A stretch of DNA of 64,000 nt from an uncultured Christensenellaceae bacterium (GTDB lineage: Bacteria; Bacillota; Clostridia; Christensenellales; Aristaeellaceae), in contig CAJOJQ010000011.1 in the NCBI GenBank assembly GCA_905234985.1, forward strand, positions 1 through 64,000, given 5' to 3'. Positions 8,277 to 16,671 of this stretch are shown one piece after another (within the stretch, counting starts at the first letter, position 1; each line of letters opens with the position of its first letter). Under the pieces are notes generated by a model. It made no database searches. It saw nothing but the letters and a program-made list of their open reading frames with translations, and was not told where the DNA came from. The translations under genes and the position numbers were made by a program.

Positions 8277-8804
8277 ATGTTGTCAGAATATCTATTGATC
8301 GGTCAGGTTTTACGCCCACAAGGGATCAAAGGGCAAGTCAAAGTTCGCCCCGATACGGACGACCCGGAGCGCTTTTTGGATCTGGAAACCGTTTATCTGA
8401 AAAAGGGCGAAGCCTACGACCCTGTCACCGTGGACGAAGTCAGCGTGCGGGAGGACGGGGTGTATCTGCGTTTGGCGAATGCCCAAACCCGGGACGCGGC
8501 GGAAAAGCAGCGGAACTGGATGCTGTACGTGGACCGCGCCCACGCGGTGGAATTGGGCGAGGACGAAACCTTCATCTGCGATCTGATCGGGTGCAAGGCC
8601 GTGGACACCCAGGGAAACGAGCTGGGAAAGGTGACGGACGTGCTGCAGCCCGGCGGCAACGACGTGTACGTGATCAAAACCCCCAAGGGGGACATGCTGC
8701 TGCCCGCCTTAAAGCACGTGATCCCCACGGTGGACGTGAAAAAGGGCGAGATCGTGGTGGACGAAAAGCGGCTGCCGGAGGTGGCCGTCTGCGATTGGGA
8801 GTGA
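8277..8804 (+). CDS. rimM: 16S rRNA processing protein RimM
   Basis: 175 residues. The N-terminal domain opens YLLIGQVLRPQGIKGQVKVRPDTDDPERF, and the C-terminal PRC-barrel holds LIGCKAVDTQGNELGKVTDVLQPGGNDVYVIKTPKGDMLLPAL. Assists maturation of the 30S head via S19. The ATG follows AAAGGGAACAGAA. Only 4 bp before the acetyltransferase gene. Confidence 0.97.
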   Translation: MLSEYLLIGQVLRPQGIKGQVKVRPDTDDPERFLDLETVYLKKGEAYDPVTVDEVSVREDGVYLRLANAQTRDAAEKQRNWMLYVDRAHAVELGEDETFICDLIGCKAVDTQGNELGKVTDVLQPGGNDVYVIKTPKGDMLLPALKHVIPTVDVKKGEIVVDEKRLPEVAVCDWE

Positions 8805-8808
8805 AAAA

Positions 8809-9453
8809 ATGGCCCTGCCTGCTTTTGACAATCATGACGGTCGGATCAAATACTATGAACTGATGCTGGAAGCGGACATCACCGGCATGGCGGAAATTCC
8901 CCTGCCGGAAGGGTATTCCTATGTCTTTTATCAGGACGGCGACCGGGACGCCTGGATCGAAATCGAAAAGAGCGCCAAGGAGTTTTCTTCCTATGAAGGA
9001 GGGTTGGACGCCTGGGGACGGTATTACGCGAACCGCACGGAGGAACTTTACAACCGCATGGTGTTCGTGGTGAACGCGGCGGGGGAGAAGGTCGCCACCG
9101 CCACGGCGTTTTACGACATCCGGGGCATTGACCAGAGCGGCGACGGCTGGCTGCATTGGGTGGCCGTGCGGCGGGACGAGCAGGGAAAGGGCCTGTCGAA
9201 GCCCCTGATTTCCCACGTCATTCAGGTGATGAAGGGCCTGGGCTATACCCGCGCTAAAATTCCCACCCAGACCACCACCTGGCTGGCCGTGAAGGTGTAT
9301 TTGGATCTGGGCTTCCGGCCCATCGAAAAGAACTTCATCCGTAACCGGGACGGCTGGCGCATCATCAAGCGCCTGACCGATCACCCGGCGCTGAAAGAAC
9401 TGACCCCGGCAAGGGACGAAGATGTATTAAAACAAGAGGAAATGCAGGCATGA
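8809..9453 (+). CDS. GNAT-family N-acetyltransferase
   Basis: 214 residues. The acetyl-CoA site is seen in WLHWVAVRRDEQGKGLSKPLISHVI (motif A, about residues 121-145; Q-x-x-G-K-G), followed by TWLAVKVYLDLGFRP (motif B). The acceptor is unknown. It is inserted between rimM and trmD, which are usually adjacent, and its stop overlaps the trmD start (ATGA), so it is co-translated with ribosome/tRNA maturation genes. Whether its target is part of the translation machinery is unknown. Confidence 0.85.
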   Translation: MALPAFDNHDGRIKYYELMLEADITGMAEIPLPEGYSYVFYQDGDRDAWIEIEKSAKEFSSYEGGLDAWGRYYANRTEELYNRMVFVVNAAGEKVATATAFYDIRGIDQSGDGWLHWVAVRRDEQGKGLSKPLISHVIQVMKGLGYTRAKIPTQTTTWLAVKVYLDLGFRPIEKNFIRNRDGWRIIKRLTDHPALKELTPARDEDVLKQEEMQA

Positions 9454-10223
9454 CCATCGACATTCTGACCATTTTTCCCGAAATGTTTGACAGCGTGCTG
9501 AATACCAGCATTTTGGGCCGGGCGCGGGAACAGGGCTTGATTACCATTGAAGCGACTGACATTCGGCCCTTTTCCTTATCCAAGCATAAGAACACCGACG
9601 ATTACCCCTTCGGCGGCGGGGCGGGCATGCTGATGATGGCCCAGCCCATCGCGGACTGCATGCGGGCGATGTGCGAAAAGCGGGGCGTGCCCTGCCTGTC
9701 CAATCTGGAACCCCACGAACTCGCGCCGGTCAAACGCATTTATCTTTCCCCCCGGGGCGTGCCGCTCACCCAGAAGCTGGCCCAGGAGTTATCCAGGGAA
9801 CAGTATTTGATCCTGCTCTGCGGCCACTATGAGGGCGTGGATCAGCGGGCGCTGGACAAGTATATCGACCTGGAAATTTCCATCGGGGATTATGTACTCA
9901 CTGGCGGCGAATTGGGGGCCATGGTGCTTGCGGACTGCGTGGCCCGCCTGATCCCCGGCGTGCTGGGCAGCGAGGAAAGCCCCCAGGATGAGAGCTTTTC
10001 CGACGAAGGGCTTTTGGAATATCCCCAGTATACCCGCCCCCGCACCTTCGAGGGCATGGACGTGCCCGAAGTACTCCTGAACGGCGACCACGCCAAAATC
10101 GCCGCCTGGCGTCGGGAACAGGCCATCATCGCCACTGCCCAGCGCCGACCCGACCTGCTGGAAAAAGCCGGGCTGACGGAGAAGGAAAAAAGATTGGCGG
10201 AAGAAGCGAGGAGCAGTGGATAA
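9450..10223 (+). CDS. trmD: tRNA (guanine37-N1)-methyltransferase TrmD
   Basis: 257 residues. Opens MTIDILTIFPEMFDSVLNTSILGRA; the SPOUT knot region holds LSPRGVPLTQKLA, ILLCGHYEGVDQR and ISIGDYVLTGGELGAM; then the conserved YPQYTRP. Methylates G37 of tRNAs reading CNN codons to prevent frameshifting. Complete. In most Bacillota the next gene is rplS (L19); here the restriction-modification locus follows instead. Confidence 0.98.
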   Translation: MTIDILTIFPEMFDSVLNTSILGRAREQGLITIEATDIRPFSLSKHKNTDDYPFGGGAGMLMMAQPIADCMRAMCEKRGVPCLSNLEPHELAPVKRIYLSPRGVPLTQKLAQELSREQYLILLCGHYEGVDQRALDKYIDLEISIGDYVLTGGELGAMVLADCVARLIPGVLGSEESPQDESFSDEGLLEYPQYTRPRTFEGMDVPEVLLNGDHAKIAAWRREQAIIATAQRRPDLLEKAGLTEKEKRLAEEARSSG

Positions 10224-10333
10224 CATCATAAAGCAGTATGAATCGGATGGATGCCTTGGCAAAAGAGGAATGATCTGTTGGAATGCGTATGACCTCCGTC
10301 TGTAGATTTTTGCTGGAAAAGCGGATGACTGTA

Positions 10334-10342
10334 TGTTATACT
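10334..10342 (+). promoter_or_regulatory. Extended -10 promoter of the methyltransferase gene
   Basis: TGTTATACT matches the extended -10 form TGnTATAAT at 8 of 9 positions (TG at 10334-10335, TATACT at 10337-10342). The expected start is near 10349, which would give an 80-nt leader to the GTG at 10431, or a leaderless ATG at 10350. Confidence 0.5.
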
Positions 10343-10389
10343 TCATAATATGTTGGAACCAGCAGCCGACAGAAAAGGAAAGAAGATCA

Positions 10390-10443
10390 ATGCTGTCCAT
10401 CATCAGAAAATTATTAGGAGCGTTTCTGCTGTGGGAAGATTAA
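10390..10443 (+). CDS. Possible 17-codon leader peptide
   Basis: ATG at 10390 preceded by AAAGGAAAGAAGATCA; the frame encodes MLSIIRKLLGAFLLWED and stops at 10443, 12 bases past the GTG proposed as the methyltransferase start. It could couple or limit methyltransferase translation. Seen only as an ORF with a plausible ribosome-binding site. Confidence 0.3.
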   Translation: MLSIIRKLLGAFLLWED

Positions 10444-11495
10444 CTGCTGTCAGTTTATTCTCTGGTGCTGGCGGGTTGGATGTGGGATTTGAGAGGGCCG
10501 GCTTTGATGCGGTTTTCGCGAATGAACTGGATCATGACGCGGCTGAAGCATGGCGGGCAAACCGGCCCCAAACCGCACATGTTATGGTTGAAGGGGATAT
10601 TCACGACCATATTGACGAACTTGCGGCATTCAAGGATGTGGATGTGCTAATTGGCGGCCCACCCTGCCAGGGCTTTTCTGTCGCGGGGAAAATGGATCCC
10701 AATGATATACGGTCGCAATTGGTATGGCTATTTATGGACGCGGTAGAACAAGCGCGTCCCAAAGTGTTTATCATGGAAAATGTTGCGGCGTTGGGATTGC
10801 TTGATAAATGGAAGGCCGTTAGAGAAAGCATCGTTGCACGGGGCAAATCGCTCGGCTACAAAGTGACATATCAGGTTCACCATACGCCTGATTATGGTGT
10901 TCCGGAAAACCGTGATCGTATCATTTTTATTGGCGTATGTGAGACGCTTGGCGACACAAAACCGTTTTATGACAAGCTCGATTTATTCAAGGCTTCTCCG
11001 GCGACGGCAAGAAAAGTCATTCTAACGGCGGGGAAATTTGGAAGTAAAGAGAATCCCCAAACATGCACAGCGAATGTTACTTTGGCAAGCCGTCCTGTAA
11101 TGCGGCGCTCACCGTATGCGGGAATGCTTGTCAACGGGGCGGGACGCCCGATTGATCTAAATGGAATTGCGCCCACGCTGCCTGCATCAATGGGCGGGAA
11201 CAAGACGCCAATTGTGGATGAAGTATCTTTGCACGATGAAAGTATCCCCAATTGGTTTGAAACGTATCATGCGGGGCTGCTGAACGGAACAGTGAAACCG
11301 GGTGAATTAACGGTTCCCGCAACGATCCGCAGATTAACGATCAAAGAATGCGCGGCCATTCAAACATTTCCGGCGGGTTATATATTCAGTGGAAAAAAGA
11401 CAAAGCAATATAAACAAATAGGGAACGCGGTGCCTTGCCAATTTGCAGAAGCGGTCGCAAACGCTGTGAAAATTTCTTACTTTGAGAGGGGATAA
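10431..11495 (+). CDS. DNA (cytosine-5)-methyltransferase of a type II R-M system
   Basis: 354 residues from the GTG at 10431 (AGGAG 10 bases upstream), giving an N terminus that runs straight into motif I. Motif I is SLFSGAGGLDVGFERAGF, motif IV GGPPCQGFSVAG with the catalytic Cys, motif VI MENVAAL, motif VIII NRDRIIFIG, motif IX ECAAIQTFP and motif X QIGNAVP. An in-frame ATG at 10350 gives 381 residues and cannot be excluded. All catalytic motifs are intact. It lies 5 bp before the endonuclease gene. Base composition is lower in GC than the flanking trmD and GH94 genes, a sign of transfer. Confidence 0.93.
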   Translation: MGRLTAVSLFSGAGGLDVGFERAGFDAVFANELDHDAAEAWRANRPQTAHVMVEGDIHDHIDELAAFKDVDVLIGGPPCQGFSVAGKMDPNDIRSQLVWLFMDAVEQARPKVFIMENVAALGLLDKWKAVRESIVARGKSLGYKVTYQVHHTPDYGVPENRDRIIFIGVCETLGDTKPFYDKLDLFKASPATARKVILTAGKFGSKENPQTCTANVTLASRPVMRRSPYAGMLVNGAGRPIDLNGIAPTLPASMGGNKTPIVDEVSLHDESIPNWFETYHAGLLNGTVKPGELTVPATIRRLTIKECAAIQTFPAGYIFSGKKTKQYKQIGNAVPCQFAEAVANAVKISYFERG

Positions 11496-11500
11496 CGAGT

Positions 11501-12604
11501 ATGGCAATAGATATTGATAAAACGATGGCGACAAAGCTTTTGAACGCCTCTTATACGGAATGCTTGCGCACGCCAGTAAAGTCGTGTTCCATAAAAGCGA
11601 CCATTGATTTTGTCATGAATGGGAAGAACTGTTTGACATACAGATACATCATGTTTACCGCGCTGCTCGCAAAAGCAATTGATCCAACTGTGGATATTTT
11701 ATCTTTGCAAGCGGGCGATTATTCGGAAGGCGCCTATGATGCGCGTTCTCTCGCGGCCAAAGTTGTTTACAAGTTTCAGGAAGCACTGCTGGGCAATGTG
11801 CTGGATGGTTCTAACAATGATCCGCTTGTGAATAAACCGGGCAGATTTCTGCGCTTAAGTCTCGATAATGCCGCCGCAGGCGGAGACCCTAAAAAGGCGC
11901 TTCGGCTTCTGTGCATAGATTTGCCCAAAGTACAAAACAGCAAGGATGCCCGTCAATGCGTTGATTATATTGTTTCTTTACTGCTCGCGGAAAAAGCAAG
12001 ACGGGATGCCCAAAAAGAACACTTTGACAGCGTTGCCAACAACATGAGCATTTTTGATGTTCGCAAATTCATGAGCAATCTATTGGATCAGGGGTTTGGC
12101 GGGGCGGCGCTTGTTCTTGTTACGGCAGCTCTTTATCATCTTCAATTTCCAACCGATGAATACCGGATTGCCGCGCATCCGGCAAATCAGGCGGGCACAT
12201 CAAAAAAGCAATTCAGCGATCTTGATATTTATTGTGAAGAACGCCCTTTCATGGGAACTGAACTGAAAGATAAGCCATTTTCTTCTACAGATGTAGATCA
12301 TGCTGCGGAAACCGCTTATCACGCGGGTGCGGCAAGCCTTTTGTTTGTTGCCGGAAGGCAATCGACATTTGCGTCTCAGCCGCCGACTTACTTCGCTAAA
12401 ACGCGGGATAAGTTTGCGCAAAGAGGCATGTATGTTGGCGTAGCGTCAATTGACGGACTTATGGATACCGTGCTGTCCTGCCATATGAATGTGGATACAA
12501 CCCATTTGCTGGATGTGATTAGGAAGACGGCTGAAGAAATTGGCGCTCTTGAGGCGCAAATATGGGTGTATGAGCATCTTCCGGATGTGGCGGGAAGAAG
12601 CTAA
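11501..12604 (+). CDS. Putative type II restriction endonuclease, SacI-like
   Basis: 367 residues. No ATPase or helicase motifs. The segment around LAKAIDPTVDILSLQAGDY, then DARSLAAKVV and NNDPLVNKPGRFLRL, resembles my recollection of the SacI endonuclease family. A PD-(D/E)xK-like active site is plausible at DLDIYCEERPFMGTELKDK (about residues 239-257: D, then E-L-K). It is directly downstream of an intact C5 methyltransferase with 5 bp spacing, the expected layout of an R-M pair. AT-richer than its surroundings. Recognition sequence cannot be read from the gene; if SacI-like it would be GAGCTC. Confidence 0.65.
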   Translation: MAIDIDKTMATKLLNASYTECLRTPVKSCSIKATIDFVMNGKNCLTYRYIMFTALLAKAIDPTVDILSLQAGDYSEGAYDARSLAAKVVYKFQEALLGNVLDGSNNDPLVNKPGRFLRLSLDNAAAGGDPKKALRLLCIDLPKVQNSKDARQCVDYIVSLLLAEKARRDAQKEHFDSVANNMSIFDVRKFMSNLLDQGFGGAALVLVTAALYHLQFPTDEYRIAAHPANQAGTSKKQFSDLDIYCEERPFMGTELKDKPFSSTDVDHAAETAYHAGAASLLFVAGRQSTFASQPPTYFAKTRDKFAQRGMYVGVASIDGLMDTVLSCHMNVDTTHLLDVIRKTAEEIGALEAQIWVYEHLPDVAGRS

Positions 12605-12734
12605 TGGGCCTCTAAGCGGGCTGTACAGCTCTTGCGAAAATAATAAGAAAGCATTTTCGTCTCAGGTGAGCCGCAGGATACGTTTTTCAAGAAAAAGCGT
12701 TTCAAAAATACCCGTATAACATAATTCTGATCAG

Positions 12735-12763
12735 TTGACAAACGCCCTTTTCGGTGATAAAGT
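12735..12763 (+). promoter_or_regulatory. Promoter of the cellobiose phosphorylase gene
   Basis: TTGACA (12735-12740), 17 bp, TAAAGT (12758-12763). The region 12605-12734 holds no gene, only a weak ACGTTTTTC/AAAAAGCGT hairpin that may end the R-M transcript. Confidence 0.65.
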
Positions 12764-12801
12764 TGCAAACGGAATACCACGGAAAAAGGAGAGGTTGCGC
12801 C

Positions 12802-15240
12802 ATGCAGTACGGCTATTTCGACGATCAGCACCGGGAATATGTAATCACCCGGCCCGACACCCCCTATCCCTGGATCAACTACCTGGGCAGCGAGGATTTC
12901 TTCTCTCTGGTGAGCTGCACCTCTGGCGGCTACAGCTTCTATAAGGACGCCCGGCTGCTGCGCCTGACCCGTTACCGTTACAACAACGTGCCTACCGACG
13001 CGGGCGGACACTATTTCTATATCAACGACGGGGGTACCGTGTGGAATCCCGGCTGGCAGCCCACCCAAACGCCTCTGGACAAGTACGAGTGCCGGGTGGG
13101 CACGGGCTATACCGTGATTTCCGGCCAAAAGAACGGCCTGAAAGCCAAACAGACCATCATGGTGCCCCGGGGCAAGACCGCCGAGGTCACCCGGGTGGAG
13201 CTGGAAAACGCTTCCCAGGAAACCAAGCAGGTTTCCCTGTACAGCTTCGTGGAATTCTGCCTGTGGAACGCCCAGGATGACAGCACCAACTTCCAGCGCA
13301 ATTACGCCCTGGCGGAATTTGAGTTTGAAAAGGACGGCGCGGTGCAGTACCACAAGACCGAATACCGGGAGCGCCGCAATCATTACGCCGTGTACGCCGT
13401 GAACGCCCCCGTGGACGGCTTCGACACTGACCGGGAAACCTTCTTAGGTCTGTACAATGGCTTCGGCAAGCCCGACGCCGTGCTGGAGGATAGGCCTCGC
13501 AATTCCGTCGCCCACGGCTGGGCGCCCATCGGCAGCCACTGCATCAAGCGGGAGCTGAAGCCCGGCGAAAAGGTCTCCTTTATTTTCGTGTTAGGCTACT
13601 GCGAGAACCCCGACGATCAGAAGTTCGTGGCCCACGAGGTCATCAACAAGGAACCTGCCCATAAGCTGCTTGCCGATTTCGCCACCGACGAACAGTTTGA
13701 AGCGGCCTTCGCGGAGCTGAAAGCCCATTGGGACAAGCTGTTGAACAAGTTCACCATCCAGAGCGGCAACGAGAAATTCGACCGCCAGGTGAACATGTGG
13801 AACCAGTACCAGTGCATGGTCACCTTCAATATGAGCCGTTCCGCCTCCTACTTTGAAAGCGGCATCGGTCGCGGCATGGGCTTCCGGGATTGCAGCCAGG
13901 ACCTGCTGGGCTTCGTACACCTGATCCCCGAACGCGCCCGCCAGCGCATCCTGGACATTGCCTCCACCCAGTTCCCGGACGGCAGCGCCTATCACCAGTA
14001 CCAGCCCCTCACCAAGCGCGGCAACATGGACGTGGGCAGCGGCTTCAACGACGATCCCCTCTGGCTGATCTTCGGCGTGAACGCCTACATTAAAGAAACC
14101 GGCGATTTCGGCATCTTAGACGAGATGGTGGATTTCGACAACGATTCCTCCCAGGCCCAGACGCTGCTGGAGCATCTGCGCCGCTCCTTCCGCTATATCG
14201 CCAACCATAAAGGCCCCCACGGCCTGCCCCTCATTGGCCGCGCCGACTGGAACGACTGCCTGAACCTGAACTGCTTCTCCGAGCATCCCGGCGAGAGCTT
14301 CCAGACCACCGGCCCCTCCGAAGGCCCCGTGGCGGAAAGTGTGTTCATCGCGGGCATGTACGTGGGCGTGGCGGACGATTACGCCGACCTGCTGGAGCGC
14401 TGCGGCGACCATAGCGAGGCCGCCTTCGTGCGCGGGGAAAAACGGGCCATGACCGAGGCCGTGGAGAAGAACGGCTGGGACGGCGAATGGTTCCTGCGGG
14501 CCTACGACGCTTACTCCCATAAGGTGGGCAGCAACGAAAACGAGGAAGGCAAAATCTACATCGAACCCCAGGGCATGTGCGTGATGGCGGGCATCGGCCT
14601 GGACAACGGCATGGCCCAGAAGGCCATGGACGCCACGGAAAAATACCTGCTGTTCAAGTACGGCGTGGTGATCCTGTGGCCCGCTTACAGCAAGTATCAC
14701 CTGGAGCTGGGCGAAGTGAGCAGCTATCCCCAGGGCTTCAAGGAAAACGGCTCCGTGTTCTGCCATAACAACCCCTGGATCATGATCGCCCAGACCAAAT
14801 TGGGCCACGGGGACAAGGCTTTCGACCTGTATACCCGCATCGCCCCCGCCTGGGTGGAGGATCAGAATCTGCACCGCACCGAGCCTTACGTCTACGCCCA
14901 GACCGTCAACGGCAAGGAAGCGCCCCTGCCCGGCGAAGCCCGCAACAGCTGGCTCACCGGCACCGCCGCCTGGAACTTTGTGGCCGCCAGCCAGGATATT
15001 TTGGGCGTCAAGCCCGCCTTCGACGGCCTGATGATCGACCCCTGCCTGCCCGCCTGCCTGCCCGAGGTGAAGGTGCACCGCTCCTTCCGGGGCCGCGATT
15101 TCGATATCGTGATCCATAACGTCGCCGGCGGCGAAAAGGGCAAGGTTCGCGTCAGCGTGAACGGAAAGCCCATTGAGGGCCAGACCGTGCCTGTGCCCAA
15201 GGCCGACGAAGCCACCCAGGTGGAAGTGTGGGTGGAATAA
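12802..15240 (+). CDS. Cellobiose phosphorylase (GH94)
   Basis: 812 residues from the ATG at 12802 after AAGGAGAGG; an upstream in-frame ATG at 12754 lies in the promoter. Very similar in remembered sequence to Clostridium thermocellum cellobiose phosphorylase: TPYPWINYLG, FYKDARLLRLTRYRYNNVP, WNQYQCMVTFNMSRSASYFESG, GRGMGFRDCSQDLLGF, and GRADWNDCLNLNCF carrying the catalytic Asp. Converts cellobiose and phosphate to glucose-1-phosphate and glucose in the cytoplasm, saving ATP. No transporter is adjacent. Confidence 0.95.
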   Translation: MQYGYFDDQHREYVITRPDTPYPWINYLGSEDFFSLVSCTSGGYSFYKDARLLRLTRYRYNNVPTDAGGHYFYINDGGTVWNPGWQPTQTPLDKYECRVGTGYTVISGQKNGLKAKQTIMVPRGKTAEVTRVELENASQETKQVSLYSFVEFCLWNAQDDSTNFQRNYALAEFEFEKDGAVQYHKTEYRERRNHYAVYAVNAPVDGFDTDRETFLGLYNGFGKPDAVLEDRPRNSVAHGWAPIGSHCIKRELKPGEKVSFIFVLGYCENPDDQKFVAHEVINKEPAHKLLADFATDEQFEAAFAELKAHWDKLLNKFTIQSGNEKFDRQVNMWNQYQCMVTFNMSRSASYFESGIGRGMGFRDCSQDLLGFVHLIPERARQRILDIASTQFPDGSAYHQYQPLTKRGNMDVGSGFNDDPLWLIFGVNAYIKETGDFGILDEMVDFDNDSSQAQTLLEHLRRSFRYIANHKGPHGLPLIGRADWNDCLNLNCFSEHPGESFQTTGPSEGPVAESVFIAGMYVGVADDYADLLERCGDHSEAAFVRGEKRAMTEAVEKNGWDGEWFLRAYDAYSHKVGSNENEEGKIYIEPQGMCVMAGIGLDNGMAQKAMDATEKYLLFKYGVVILWPAYSKYHLELGEVSSYPQGFKENGSVFCHNNPWIMIAQTKLGHGDKAFDLYTRIAPAWVEDQNLHRTEPYVYAQTVNGKEAPLPGEARNSWLTGTAAWNFVAASQDILGVKPAFDGLMIDPCLPACLPEVKVHRSFRGRDFDIVIHNVAGGEKGKVRVSVNGKPIEGQTVPVPKADEATQVEVWVE

Positions 15241-15253
15241 AACCACGACCAAA

Positions 15254-15295
15254 TTGCCTCCCGGTTCGGATAGAGCGCGGGAGGCGCTTTTCACG
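15254..15295 (+). terminator. Terminator after cellobiose phosphorylase
   Basis: GCCTCCCG, a loop, CGGGAGGC, then GCTTTT, 15 bases after the stop. Confidence 0.75.
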
Positions 15296-15326
15296 GTCCA
15301 ATACAATCCCAATACAGCAAAACCTA

Positions 15327-15426
15327 TTGACTGAATGGGTATTTCATGCTATTATGCGAATGAAGAAATCGGGCTTTTTGCCGGATGGTATTTCGGGGCA
15401 CCCGCGCGCCGGGCGCCCCTTTTTCT
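15327..15426 (+). promoter_or_regulatory. Promoter followed by early terminator (attenuator) before the M20 gene
   Basis: TTGACT (15327-15332), 17 bp, TATTAT (15350-15355); expected start near 15362. Only about 30 nt later, GGGGCACCCG-CGCG-CCGGGCGCCCC followed by TTTTTC (to about 15424) forms a strong intrinsic terminator, upstream of the amidohydrolase start at 15454. The arrangement implies transcription attenuation or a very short RNA. Confidence 0.65.
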
Positions 15427-15453
15427 AAAAACGTTTGAGGGAGGGAACCGCCC

Positions 15454-16581
15454 TTGACGGAACGGGAGCTGACCGCGTTTTTTGAGGACCTGCACCGGCG
15501 CCCGGAGCTGGCTTTTGAGGAAGAAAGAACCACTGCTCTTGTGCGAAAGGCGCTGACCGACGCGGGCGTAAAGGTATACCCCTCCGGCCTGCCCACGGGG
15601 CTGATCGCGGTGCTCAAGGGCGCGTCGCCGGGCCGGGTGATCGGCCTGCGGGCGGATATGGACGCCCTGCCTGTCCAGGAGGAAACCGAGCTTACCTACG
15701 CGTCGGAGGAACCGGGCAAAATGCACGCCTGCGGCCACGATTTCCATACCGCCTGCATGCTCGGCGCGGCGCTGGAAATCAAGCGGCGGGAAAAAGAACT
15801 GCGGGGCACGGTGAAAATCGTTTTTCAGCCTGCCGAGGAGGTTTCCGGAGGCGGACGCGTGATCGCGTCCCAGGAAATTTTGCGGGATGTGGAAGAATTT
15901 TACGCCGGTCATACCTATCCCGCTTTTCCGGCGGGGACGCTGGGAATCAAGCCCGGCCCGGTGATGGCCGCGCCGGACGGCTTCACGATCCGCGTCCGCG
16001 GCAAAGGTGCCCATGCGGGCGACCCGCACCAAGGCGTCGATCCCATCCCCGCGGCGGCTGCGCTCGTGCTGTCCGCTCAGACCATCATCAGCCGCGCCAA
16101 GAATGCTTTTGAGCCTGCCGTGCTGTCCTTCGCCCATTTTCAGGCGGGAAATACCTGGAACATTATTCCCGAAGAAGCATTGCTGGAGGGCACCTTACGC
16201 ACCCTGAACCAGGAGGTGCGAAAGAACATGCGCGCCCGCCTGAACGCCTTGACGGAAAGTATCGCCCTGGCTCACGGCTGCACGGCGGACATTCAGTGGA
16301 TGATCGGCCCTGACCCGGTGATCAACGACGAAAGACTGTGCGGGGAAGCAGCCAAAGTTGCCCAAGGACTGGGATTTGCTGTGAAACAGCAGGACGACAC
16401 CATGATCGGGGAGGATTTCAGCGAATACCTGAAAATCTGCCCCGGCGTATTTCTCCGGGTGGGCACCGGGGGCGGGTATACCAATCACCACCCCAAATTC
16501 ACCGCGGACGAACGGGTCCTGTGGCCCGCGGCCCAATTCTTTGCGGAGCTGGCCCTGCGAAGAGCGCGCGCGGAGCTGTGA
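15454..16581 (+). CDS. M20-family amidohydrolase / carboxypeptidase
   Basis: 375 residues with TTG start, 8 bases after GGGAGGG. Metal-binding motifs: RADMDALPVQEE (about residues 66-77), MHACGHDFHTACMLGAALE, FQPAEEVSGGGR, and GHTYPAFPAGTLGIKPG. Belongs to the hippurate hydrolase / N-acyl-amino-acid amidohydrolase branch, which removes acyl groups from N-acyl amino acids. It precedes a peptide-type ABC operon by 90 bp and may process imported compounds; the actual substrate is unknown. Confidence 0.92.
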   Translation: MTERELTAFFEDLHRRPELAFEEERTTALVRKALTDAGVKVYPSGLPTGLIAVLKGASPGRVIGLRADMDALPVQEETELTYASEEPGKMHACGHDFHTACMLGAALEIKRREKELRGTVKIVFQPAEEVSGGGRVIASQEILRDVEEFYAGHTYPAFPAGTLGIKPGPVMAAPDGFTIRVRGKGAHAGDPHQGVDPIPAAAALVLSAQTIISRAKNAFEPAVLSFAHFQAGNTWNIIPEEALLEGTLRTLNQEVRKNMRARLNALTESIALAHGCTADIQWMIGPDPVINDERLCGEAAKVAQGLGFAVKQQDDTMIGEDFSEYLKICPGVFLRVGTGGGYTNHHPKFTADERVLWPAAQFFAELALRRARAEL

Positions 16582-16632
16582 CGCTTTGGAAGGACATCCG
16601 GGACAAGCGGATATACAAAAAATCATTACAAA

Positions 16633-16646
16633 CCTGTATATACAGG
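16633..16646. promoter_or_regulatory. Perfect palindrome before the oligopeptide ABC operon
   Basis: CCTGTATATACAGG is a 14-bp perfect dyad 26 bp before the start codon of the binding-protein gene. It could be an operator; too short and T-poor for a terminator. Confidence 0.45.
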
Positions 16647-16671
16647 GGAAATTAAAGGAGGACGACACAAT

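Noticed and set aside
14116..15312. 398-codon minus-strand frame opposite the cellobiose phosphorylase gene
   Set aside because: Antisense shadow; the plus-strand gene has full-length family similarity.
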